Part shown: piece after piece, positions 24,412 to 35,083 of the stretch
How the letters are laid out: each line of letters begins with the position of its first letter
Numbering within the stretch: position 1 is the stretch's first letter
Source: Diaporthe sp. PMI_573
Lineage: Eukaryota > Ascomycota > Sordariomycetes > Diaporthales > Diaporthaceae
Length of the DNA stretch: 64,000 nt
NCBI GenBank assembly: GCA_021399435.1
Contig: JAJTUP010000008.1
Coordinates: 558,001 to 622,000, forward strand
Direction of reading: 5' to 3'
The notes under the pieces: generated by a model
Seen by the model: only the letters and a program-made list of their open reading frames with translations
The model's database searches: none
What the model was told of the DNA's origin: nothing
Made by a program: the position numbers and the translations under genes

Positions 24412-25309
24412 GAGGACGAAGTGGTGATATCTCGGAGGCGGGAGGAGATCAATTGGAGTGTTGTCTGTCCTTATTGTCCGTTTAGCAAAGCTGGGCAGCC
24501 GGAACTATGTCGGCTTCCTCGGTCCAGTCGCGAGTCGAGTTCGGGGCTGAAGGAGAATGTCGGCACGTGGGAAGTCTATGGTTTGAATGCAGCAAAAGAA
24601 GAAGAAGAAGAAGAAGAAAAGACTCGCTATGTATTGCGCAATATTGTGTATAGATATGCACATGTGGGTGTTGTCATCTAGATCAATTGTTGCTGAGCGA
24701 AAGTGTCCAGTCAGTCTGCCCCGCGAGCCCCGCGAGACCCGTTCCTATGGCGGTTGGGTCCCTGATTAATTCCATGACCGACTCGCCTGGAATCGGCTGA
24801 GTGAGCATATGGGAATGCTTAGGTCATCGCGTCATTCGACAGTGCCGGAACCTTGGAGCACAGAGCCTCCGTGGACGCCTGTTCTCGCTTTCCCGGGAGT
24901 CAGTTTGCGTCAGACACAAGAACTGCCCAGATGTTCTATCGTCTTCCTTCGTAAGCACGGCAAGCCACCACCACCCTGAGCCATTGGGGTCGCTTTATGA
25001 CGCCCCTCCAGCTCCCTCGGATGTCTGGGTGCTGGGCTGAACTGGAGTGGACCCCTTGCAGTCACCCTGCAGCACCTGCAGCGACCGTTGCAGGGATCGG
25101 TACCCGAGCCGGCAAAAAGTTCCAGGGTGGACAGACGTTGAGGCTCTGACTTCATGTGGATTGCATCTGACATCCACGACTCACCTCTTCGCTCTGGGCA
25201 ACCGATACTCCTTTCTCGTCACAGGCATTGAATGCCGAGTTCAATTCGTCTGCAAGCGGCATACTACAGGTCTCACACAGATGTATAGATAGCGCCCATC
25301 GCACACAAT
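24412..25309. promoter_or_regulatory. Divergent region between RIB3 and COQ3
   Basis: This 898-bp spacer between divergent starts includes a (GAA)7 microsatellite at 24598-24618. It must hold both promoters. No other coding sequence is recognised. Confidence 0.45.
24598..24618 (+). repeat. (GAA)7 microsatellite
   Basis: Seven GAA triplets in the RIB3-COQ3 intergenic region. Confidence 0.9.
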
Positions 25310-26230
25310 ATGGCGCCGTCAAGGGCACCCGTTGCCATGCTGCGACAGCTTCGTCAAGCTCGCCCATCATCCTTCCGCCCACTCCCATTCCAACTCCTGC
25401 CATCATGTCGGAGATCACAGAGCAGCACCTCTAATGCCAGCTCAAACCCCGAACAATCCTCCCCGTCATCGCAGCCCTCGTACTCCTCCGTGAACGCCTC
25501 CGAGGTCGCACACTTCAATGCCCTCGCCGCCGAGTGGTGGGATCCCCACGGCTCCTCCCGCATCCTCCATCTGATGAACCCTCTACGCCACGACTTCATC
25601 CGCGACTGCCAGGAAAGTGAGCCAGACGCAGCACAACCGCCCCGCAAGCTCCGCTACCTCGACGTCGGCTGCGGCGGCGGCATCTTCGCCGAGTCTGCCG
25701 CCCGCCTGCCCACCACCGAATCCGTGACCGCCGTCGACCCAACCCCCGAGGTTCTGAAGGTCGCACGCCTGCACGCCGCCAAAGACCCATCGCTGGCACC
25801 CAAGCTGAACTACGTCAGCGGTGCCATCGAGACGCTTCCGTTGCCGGCCACCGCCGAGGGCAAGTACGACGTGGTCAGCCTATTCGAGGTTGTTGAGCAC
25901 GTCGACAAGCCGGCATCGTTCCTGGACCGGTGCGGCGAGTTTGTGCGGCCGGGCGGCTGGCTGGTACTGAGCACAATCGCACGCACGTGGACGAGCTGGT
26001 TTACCACGAATTTTATGGCAGAGGATGTCCTGAGGATCGTGCCAAAGGGGACTCACAGCTGGGACAAGTACATCAACGAAGAGGAGCTAAGGAACTACTT
26101 TGCCAGGAAGCAAGGCTGGAGTCACCCGCGGGTAATGGGCGTTGTGTATGTGCCCGGGCTGGGCTGGAAGGAAGTTGCTGGCAGCGAGAAGGTCGGGAAC
26201 TACTTCTTCGCCGTGAGGAAGGACCTTTGA
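25310..26230 (+). CDS. COQ3: Ubiquinone biosynthesis O-methyltransferase, mitochondrial
   Basis: A single exon of 306 aa. Residues 1-40 are rich in Arg, Ser and Pro with no acidic residue, as in a mitochondrial presequence; a second ATG is at codon 10. The class I methyltransferase core begins with EVAHFNALAAEWWDPHG and RYLDVGCGGGIFAE (SAM motif I). It continues with VTAVDPTPE (motif II acid), YDVVSLFEVVEHV and RPGGWLVLSTIART, then the COQ3-typical VPKGTHSWDKYI and VMGVVYVPGLGW. COQ3/UbiG performs both O-methylations of the ubiquinone ring on the matrix face of the inner membrane. Confidence 0.95.
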   Translation: MAPSRAPVAMLRQLRQARPSSFRPLPFQLLPSCRRSQSSTSNASSNPEQSSPSSQPSYSSVNASEVAHFNALAAEWWDPHGSSRILHLMNPLRHDFIRDCQESEPDAAQPPRKLRYLDVGCGGGIFAESAARLPTTESVTAVDPTPEVLKVARLHAAKDPSLAPKLNYVSGAIETLPLPATAEGKYDVVSLFEVVEHVDKPASFLDRCGEFVRPGGWLVLSTIARTWTSWFTTNFMAEDVLRIVPKGTHSWDKYINEEELRNYFARKQGWSHPRVMGVVYVPGLGWKEVAGSEKVGNYFFAVRKDL

Positions 26231-28049
26231 TGGTCATGGACCGCGCGACCCGCCTTGCCGAGCACAAATCTGGGGCTTTGTATCCCAAACAACAACCGGC
26301 AGAAATCCACGGGATTCATGAGGTGAGCCTCGCTCGAGTCTTGTCCGTGCCCACCTAGCTCGTCATGCGACTAGCCGGGAACTGTAGCAGGGACTCGACA
26401 GCTGGCCTCTTCACGTCTTTCTTAGAAGCCACCTCTCAGCAGCCACGTCTTCGTGTTGCCGAGTTGGAGCAGTTGGGTGTCTCCAACCATCTCAAGCAAG
26501 ATATACGTTTAAGAATTCGTGTGAGCCTACAATGGGACTGTCTTGCCATGCCCCTGCCTACACCGAACACACCGCCGCATCCTCGAATCACCCAATCAAT
26601 AAACAAGACAGGCCAAGCGGCGCGCAGAAATTATGTCGCGATACCAGCGCCTGCTTCTGTCTAGAGGCAACCATACTCGACAACGTCGAACCTTGCGCAG
26701 TACGTAGCAGCAGACGATCTTCAATGGTTCTGAACGAAGGTCAGCTAGAACGATGAGAGACTTCAATGCTTACCAGCGAAAGCTCAATGAAAAATTCAGC
26801 AAGCAGTCACTGGTTGTTACAATTATTGATTTTTCTATTGACTGATGGCTGTTATCCTCCGCCATTGGGAGGCCAAGCCGGGCGCTTCCGCTGGGCAAGT
26901 CAATCCTCTTCCGTCTCGGAAGATCGGCAATCTCGGAATGCCAAGCATGAATGACCCGGCATCTTGGAGAGTTTGAGCGAGATCCAGCCTTGTTACCAAC
27001 CGTTGAATAATGATGGCATAGAGAAATGGACAGCACTACTAAGACCACGAACTAAGACACTATTGGATTGGGCCTCAGAGCATTTGGTATAGCCTTATCA
27101 GGACCAAGGCGGCGTGACAGCTTGGAGGGGCGAACCGAACCAACAGAGGTCGGCCTTCGCGTCTCGCCTTTATACGTACGCATCATCATCGCGAATTCAG
27201 CCATGCCAAGTCCTGTCAGTGACAACCCCTACCGCTCCTGACACATCCAGACACATCCAGAGATGATTTACACCATTTGCCTCACAGCATTATGGCAACA
27301 TTTTTCACAGCCAATTGGACTGACCCACCCTTCGTCGGCAAGAGGATCGGCAACTTGCCGCTTAAATCCACTGCAGCGATGGGTGACATGCCCGCCTTTC
27401 CACCCATCCCCGCCCGGAAGCGGACAGCCAAAAGGAGGATGACGATGTGCCGGACCGAGTACCCAGTCGCACCTAAGTAATGATCCTTGCCAGGGATCCA
27501 ACTAAGCAACAAGAAGTTGCTCCACCCTCATTTACAGGTACAATACCGGCACGTTGCCGTTGCTGAGTGAAGCGGGAGGGACGAACCACTTCCGAGGAAT
27601 GCACCGAGCCAAGATATCAAATCGGAAACTTCCCAGGCACTGAAGGGAGAGAAAATCAGCGTGAAAAAAGGTCCTTCAAGGATACTTACGTTTATTAATG
27701 TTGTTGCACTCGCAACGGTAACGATACGAGACATTGCTATCAGCCCCTGAAGTCAACGAGTATCGTATGAGCCAGGCGCGATCAACGTTGCGCCATTGTG
27801 GCCCTGCTTCCCTCGGTCTTTGGATATCGCCAACCGAACTCGACGGCGTTAAGAGCTCTGACAAATTAAGCATCCGTCATCCACTCCTCGCCGGACTCAC
27901 TATATACCTTATCCGTCGTCAAAACTCGAAGGGAAAAATACGTAATTGAGGCCAAATTTACTCACCTGGTTGTTACCCGCGCATTCGAAGCTGCAACACG
28001 ACTGCTTCATTCAAGACTCTTTGGCTCTGGCCACAGTCACTACCGAAAG
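26231..28049. other. Intergenic region, no gene recognised
   Basis: 1.8 kb between the COQ3 stop and the MFS transporter start, both on the + strand. Small frames such as 27277-27480 have no recognisable features. The MFS promoter should lie in the last 500 bp. Confidence 0.35.
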
Positions 28050-31005
28050 ATGGCGAGCGAAGGAGCCGCCGCAAACGACGCCACCAGCAGCGCTCTCGGG
28101 CGGCCTGACACCTCAAGAAGCATTGGCAGAGCTGAGAAGGTCCCGATCGAAAAGGCCTCGATCGACAGCGCGGAGGCGAACACCGAGACAGGCACCACAA
28201 ATTCCGCGAACCACGATGAGGCCCGTTTCGAATCCATCAGGCCAGCAACTGGCACATCGGCCGGCGCCAGAGCCACAGGGAGGTCCGCGGTGAGGACCCG
28301 CTCATCAGGCATGTCGACGAGGTCGTCCTTGAGCCGGGTGCGGTCGTACAACGGCTACGGCTGCGACGAGTATGACGAGCCAGGCTCGTCGGAGGAGGGC
28401 GCGGGCGGCGACCCGGAGAAGGGACAGGGGGCGCAGGCGCGGGAGAAGGACCCGTTCGAGGTCGGCTTCGAGGGCGGCAACGCGGACCCGTGGTGCCCCC
28501 GGAGCATGAACCCGGCGCGCAAGTGGGCGATCGTGGGGCTCACGTCAATGGGCAGCTTCTGCGTGACGTGCGCGAGCTCCATCTACACGTCGACGTACAC
28601 GCAGATGAACGCCGAGTTCGGCTGCTCGCGCATCGTCGCCACGCTAGGCTTGAGTATGTTCGTCCTGGGCATCGCGCTGGGGCCGATGTGGAGCCCGCTG
28701 TCCGAGTTCTACGGCCGCCGGCCCATCTACCTGGCATCCTTTGCCGTGTTTACCGTCTGGATCGTGCCGACCGCTGTGGCGCGCAATATTGGCACCGTCA
28801 TCGTCAGCCGCTTCTTCCAGGGCCTGTCTGGCAGCGCGTTCCTGAGCGTGTCTGGTGGCACGGTCGGTGATCTGTTCACTCCCAACAAAATGCACTACCC
28901 AATGATCATGTTCACCGCGGCGCCATTTCTAGGGCCCTCTTTCGGTCCTATGATCGGGGGGTTTATAAACTCTAATGTGAACTGGCGGTGGACTCACTAC
29001 ATGCTTATTATTTGGGCGTTCTTAATGTGCCTGGCACTCGTGGTCACTGTGCCGGAAACATACCGTGAGTTCGATCGAGATCCCCAACAAGGCACGGCTA
29101 GGAGTATATTGATACTGACAGTCGTCTTAGACCCTGTGGTGCTGCGGAACAAGGCCAGGAAAATCCGCAAGGACACCGGCGACGAACGGTGGAAGGCCCC
29201 GATCGAGAAGACGAACAAGTCGCTTTTCCGCACCGTGGGGGTCTCCCTGATGCGGCCCTTTCAGATTCTGATATTTGAGCCCATGGCGCTGGTTCTGAAT
29301 CTGTACTCGGCCATCCTGCTAGGTATCCTCTACCTGTTCTTCGGCGCGTTTCCCCTGGTTTTTCAGGGCACCTACGGATTCAACCTGTGGCAGACTGGAC
29401 TCACGTTCCTGGGGATGCTCGTCGGGATGTTTTTTGCCGCCCTGATGGGCCCGCTCTGGGTCAAGATCCGGGCCCAACTGATCGAGAAGAACGAGAAGGT
29501 CACGGGCATAGAGGGCAAGGCGGAACCTGAGTACCGTCTTCCATCCGCGATATTGGGGAGCTTCCTGGTGACAATCGGTCTGTTCTGGTTCGGGTGGGCG
29601 TCCTTCCCTTGGGTCCACTGGATCATGCCGATCATCGGTTCAGGCATTTTTGGCGCAGGGGTGAGTCCTTCACTGTCCCATTTCTTGTTGTATGATCATC
29701 TCCTATGGCATAATGGTGGTCTCTTTGTGTAACCGGGACTGGAGTCGACTTTGATCATCGTAGTCGGCGTCGTCAGTCCCCAAGCCTCAGCCATCTGTGG
29801 CTCAAGAGCCTGTGCGACTGTGGCACACCGGGGTTCAGAGACAGACAAGACGGGCCCCAGTGTACCATTTCAGCCATGATTGTTCACCAGGGCGGCTTGC
29901 CACGCCGTTCCCTCGCATGGTGTCTTTCTTTCCGCTGGCTAGAATCTCGCATTCTGCATATCCGGGACGCTGCGACTAACCGATTGGAAACCTGTCTCAC
30001 AGACGTTGCTTGTTTTCTCCGGGACATTCAGCTACTTGGTGCGTAGTATCCTGTGCCCTAAAAACTGTCTACACGCTGCCGATCCCCCCATCTGCCCTTC
30101 CATACTACCCCCTCCTGCTCTGCCCACCGGGCGAGGAAAAGATCTTCCCCCGGGGCAGCAACCAACCCAGGTTGACGTGCTCCCTCTGTGGCCCCCCAAA
30201 CAATGTTGTGCAAGGGCAGCCTGGGAGGACGATTGGACGATGTACGAGAGACTATAAGTTCGCCGGGGGCTAACGTCACACGGGGGGAATTTCAGGTCGA
30301 CGCCTACCCTCTCTACGCGGCTTCGAGTTTGGCCGCAAACGCACTGGCCCGGTGCTCTTTCGCAGCTGGTGAGTCGTCGCACACGGGCTGGGCGGACGGC
30401 CGGGCAGCCATCAAATCCAGCCAGCCAGCCAGCCGTCCGTTCCAGCCCACACCCCTTCCCGCTCAGCTGGGAAGCTCGTCGATGAACACTCCCCCAAACG
30501 AGCCGCCGATACGACCTGGGAAGACGTGGCCGTCTCCCTATCGAGTCGTCGATGCGACCTGCGAAGCAGCACAGATGTTTATTCGTCCCTAATTGTGGTC
30601 TGACACAGTCCTGACTAACACATTTCTTCTCTCTTTCAGCTTTCCCCCTCTTCGGGCTACAGATGTACGAGAAGCTTGGTAATCAGGTCAGTTCATTGTG
30701 CAAGCACCCCCTTGGGGAAACACAGTGAATCAGTGATTGCTAATACGAGCTTTATTCACAGTGGGCGACGTCGTTGTTGGCGTTCCTGACCGTGGCCATG
30801 CTGCCCTTCCCGTACGTATAGGCTTTCCTGCCCTTGTTGTGGTTCACCGCCCTTCCACTCCCGGCCGTGTCCATGCATGGGCACGCTTCTAGAAACTATT
30901 ATTATTTTGGGCTCTGATGCATGATACTGACATGGATGCAGGTATTTGTTTTACAAATTTGGCAAGCGAATTCGCGCGCACAGCAGAATGGCGACGACAG
31001 ATTGA
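28050..31005 (+). CDS. MFS transporter, DHA1 drug/polyamine antiporter type
   Basis: Seven exons (28050-29064, 29131-29660, 30003-30038, 30296-30368, 30640-30686, 30762-30811, 30942-31005) give 604 aa. The first 155 residues are a hydrophilic Ser/Glu/Arg-rich cytoplasmic tail. Twelve membrane helices follow. DHA1 marks include the loop GPMWSPLSEFYGRRPIY (motif A type), GPSFGPMIGGF (motif C) and VPETY. The small 3' exons rebuild the usual end: TLLVFSGTFSYL, VDAYPLYAASSLAAN, FPLFGLQMYEKLGNQWAT and the final helix with FGKRIRAHSRM. Relatives are proton antiporters for drugs, polyamines or small metabolites at the plasma membrane; the substrate cannot be told. Exon phases agree throughout. The 36-nt exon 3 and the 250-340-nt introns around it are unusual. 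Confidence 0.93.
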
Positions 31006-32830
31006 GGTATCTCGTATGATGACTGTTATGTTGTCGATGAGTATTGAATGCTAGATACCCTATTGTTTTCAACGCATATATGAAAAGATTTACTAGCTGG
31101 CTTATACTGGTAATACCAAAATGTATGACCAGTTCTATGGCCCTCGTCCGGCTGATCAGGTTCAGCGCCGCCACTTGCGGGCCTTGCAGACTACGAATCG
31201 GCCCGGCGACAAGAGTTGACGGCGACCCCAAGTCTAAGAAGCAATTTGAGACAGGCGTGCCGCTGCCGCGTGCCCATGAAACCAGTCCCAGGTCTTAGCG
31301 TCGAAGAGGTGACCACACTGTACCCAAGATCAGCCGCTGAGCTCCCACAGAACAGGCCTGGTGTTGCTTCGCCAAAAGTCCCTTCAGCACTCACTCGCCC
31401 GGTCGACGCTCATGCAAGCTTCATATGCGGTGTACCCCAAGGACAGAGCACGAAAGCGTCTAGCCTGAGAAGGAGTTGCCGTGAGATTGTCCTGGCGTCA
31501 GCTTACAGCAGAGCTGGCGGACCTGGTGCCGTCCTTATCCGAGACCCTTATCCAGCTGATGCGCAGGTGGCAAATAGACTTGGACTTGGCTGTGAATACG
31601 CGGGTCCAGACAGTGGTGCTCTGCGACGAGATCGAGAATGCAACACGCACAATCTCGGTTCGGAGATCCCCAGCCGCTGCACGTAAGAGATCGATCACGT
31701 TCGGCCCCCTGTGGCCTGTGGATAGGCTAAACGTTGCTCGTCAAGAGGGAGGGAAGGGGAGGACGCCTCTCGAACAGATCAACAGGCGGGGGCACCCAAT
31801 CAGAGAGGCCGGGGAGTGATCCCTTATCCTTGACCGACCTGACGTGAGGTCTGTATGACATGCTGCCTTGAATGCCTCCTCTGAAATGGTGGATGGAGGT
31901 TGGCCAGACCGGGCGGGGGAGGAGAAGGGTGGGCAGGAGATAGACGAGAGGAAGGACATCAAACCCATACACCCCAGATGGCATCTGCAAGCCGCAGCCA
32001 TGAGTGAGTGGTGTTTGGTGGCGCGCATGCGGGCGTCCGTGATCTATTGAGCTGTTGTAAGAGGCTTGATGCACCACCCCAGATGACCCAAGATGAGGCG
32101 CTCGCAGGGAAGTGTGATGGAGCAAGGTGCCGGGCGAGCGTATATCCACTGTACCTCACCGCACAGCATTGATGATCTTGTCTCAAGCAGCCAGGGTCCA
32201 GGGGGAGGAGGGAGGAAACAAGAAACGAGGGACGAGGCTGCCTGAGCAGTTCAAGGAAATTGCTGGGACTGCGACACGGGAGTGTTTTGGTCAGAGCGAG
32301 GTCGCAGATACGACTGAACTGACGGATGCGCTCTGGCGACATGAGTAGGAGCAGCTGGACCTCGCCTACTCCTGCCTCTTGGTGGCCACCGGCCAGAGAG
32401 CAGAGCTGGCGACGCTCGGTGCTCGGTGCTCGAGCGTCATGGCTGAAGAAATGAGGTGTGTGAGGATGTGTATGTGTGTGTGCCTGGGTGCTTGGTGCGT
32501 GGGTGAGTGGGTACAGACGTACATGGGCCCGACAAGGTGCGCAAGGTTTCACCGTGTCTTGATGACGACCAGCTAGCCACCAGCAAGATCCGGGACTTCG
32601 GGCAGGTCGCCGAAGGTTTGTATAACACAAAGATACAGACCCAGGGCCACATGGGCAGGAGCAGTTGGTCGTGGTGGCTGTGATGGCGGTGATGTTGCTG
32701 GGGTTGGCGATGAGCAGCGCAGGGAAGAATGTGGATCACAACCTGGAGTGAGATGCAGATGCAGCCTGCTTGCGCCTGCTTCAGCCTGCGATTGGGTTGG
32801 CTCGAGGCACTGTGCTGGACTGTGCTGGTG

Positions 32831-32863
32831 CAGTGCAGTGCAGTGCAGTGTGTGTGTGTGTGT
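32831..32863 (+). repeat. (CAGTG)n-(TG)n composite microsatellite
   Basis: Four CAGTG units run directly into about seven TG units. GT-rich imperfect repeats also occur at about 32456-32516. Confidence 0.9.
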
Positions 32864-33753
32864 CGTGCGATGTGCAGGACAGGCAAGGCAAGGGAGCAAA
32901 AAAGGACTTGTACGGCCCACGATGGATGGGTTGAGTGGTAGGGAATCGTCTAATCCTCCCTCGTGTGGACGCCATACGCTCGGCACCGGCAGCTGAGGTG
33001 TGATCCGGACAGCGAATATGGATATTCAGGGCAGTCTGATCCTGGCCGATGGCCTGCTGCGTCTTGCCCACCGACTGCCGTCAGCCAGGCACGCATGGCA
33101 ACTGACTGGACGGCTGTGGACGCAACATCTTGTGAAAGAGATGCAGTCCAAGTTGCCGCCGTTCTGGTTGGTGATGGTGTTGCTGGGTTTGCCAGGCACG
33201 ATGAGCAGAGAATATACGGTGCACGCACGTAGGTAGTCCACAGCATTGTCTTAGTCCCAAGTCGAGCTGGCCGGTGAGCTGGGAAGGCACTTCCCTGTCC
33301 ATGTCTGTGTCCTTGGTAGTCTACAGCATCAGTACCCCGTACCCAAGTACACAATAGATACCGATCCAGCTAGGCCAAGCCCTGCCCCCTCCGGGCTTTT
33401 TCCCACCCCGCAATTACCAGTTTTGATGCAATGCCCGCTCCAACGTTTTCCTCCACCCCCTTAGCGCCCCAGCAAGACAGGACCAGGCAACGCAAGTCAA
33501 GGCACATGCAGAAGCACGAGACAATTGCCAATCTATCTACCAACCTACGCCTACCAATTGCTGCAACATATCACCTGCCGCGGCCTTGGGACACCTAACC
33601 AAGGTACTGCCGAGGTCATCGCCCGGTAATCAGCACGACTACTCTGCACAGTCAACGACCGCGACACTCCCATTCCCGACGGCCCAGCAGTTGGTAGCCC
33701 GAACCCGGCCGACCGAAAATAAGCACAACACCAACGACGACGACGAACAAGCG

Positions 33754-33897
33754 CCTCCCCCTCCCCCTCCCCCTCCTCCACCGAGCTGGGCCGCTTTGCG
33801 AACAGCGCCATGTGCTAAACGAGGATCGAGGACAGGACGCCTGCCTCTCCTGTTCCAATTTGCATTGGTCGCAGCCAGCAGCAGCAGCAGCAGCATC
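33754..33897 (+). repeat. (CCCCCT)n and (CAG)n simple repeats in the AcuK upstream region
   Basis: CCCCCT units lie at about 33755-33781 and seven CAG-type triplets at about 33876-33896. Both are about 1.2-1.3 kb before the AcuK start. Confidence 0.85.
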
Positions 33898-35083
33898 GCC
33901 TGTGCATCCATCCGCCCTCCTTCTGTCCCCCCATTCTTTCCACCCTCCCCCTCCCCTCCAGCAAGGTCGCCGATCAACCTAGCGCTGCCATATGCAACAT
34001 TCAATATAAGTCGACGGATAGCTGCAGCAAACAACCCCTCCTACCGCCACCCTCTTGCAAGCACGACGCACTTCATACAACCTCGTCTCGTCCCAGACAG
34101 CCAGGATCCTGTGCCCTACCCGCCTACCCTGTGCCTGTGTCTGTGCTCGTGCCTGTACTCGTGTGCCTGTGCCTGCCCTGTCCCCTTGTGCATTGTGGAC
34201 CCATAAGGCCTGCATGCCTTTGCAATTGCGATCGCGACGCCGACACCGACTGCGAACGGTGACTGCCACCGCCAAAACTGCGACTGCTGCGACACTTCCC
34301 GCGTCCGCCGACCCAACGACCGCCAGACAGACCTGCCCACCCCTGTCCGCCGGCTCTGGCTTTCGCCCTCTCCAGTGCGCGAACACGGTGTCGGTCGCAC
34401 AAGGAACGCCTCTTTTTACACTGGTTGCGACTCCATTGGAGACCTGGCCCTGGTCGTCGTAGCCGTCCGCGGAGAATACGAGCGACTGCGCTTGCCATTG
34501 TGTCGTCTCTCGCGCCTCGACTTGCCCGGACTTCAGCTTCCACCTCGCGGCACGTCCTTCTGGAAGCTTGCGAAGCGATCGACGCCAATACTGCGGATGC
34601 GCACAGAGGCCCTCCCGCCCCCAATACGGCCACAGTCCTAGACACCCCGGCACGGCACCCGCGTCTTCTTTCGCAAGACCAGGGCTGAAGCGGACGTTCG
34701 GCCCCTTGGCTTGCCACACGTTGCTTCCTTGCGTCCACGTACCTTGCGTGCTGCGCAGCGCAGCGCAGTGCATTGCATCGCAGCCCGTCGGTGCGCTCCA
34801 GACAAGAAACGGAAAAGCAGCCGGGCGTCTTGAGCAGCCGGGGTCCCTGTGACAGTACATACTTCGGCCGCAGCTGACCCTGGTGTCGTGCAACCACCCA
34901 AGAATTCCTGCAGGAGTTGAGCACATCTTGCCATCCAGACCACTTGCTACAACCGGAACAGGTAGCGCGAGTGGTTTCGCAAAGAGGTCGCCGGCCTTGC
35001 AGCGCCGTGCCGTCATTACGAGCGTCTAGCTCTGGGCACCCTCCCCATTACACGCCCGCACATATATATGTAGCTGGTACACG

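Larger units (their letters stand above)
31006..35083. other. Long spacer and leader upstream of the AcuK gene
   Basis: 4.1 kb without a recognised gene. The distal half carries GT-rich simple sequence. From about 33,360 the sequence is rich in CT and CA on the + strand, a common look for long fungal leaders, and holds several short upstream reading frames. Frames open on both strands around 34.0-35.0 kb show no family features. Confidence 0.4.

Noticed and set aside
33979..35016. 345-codon and 266-codon frames on the - strand
   Set aside because: They overlap each other and several + frames in the CT-rich acuK upstream region and show no family features.
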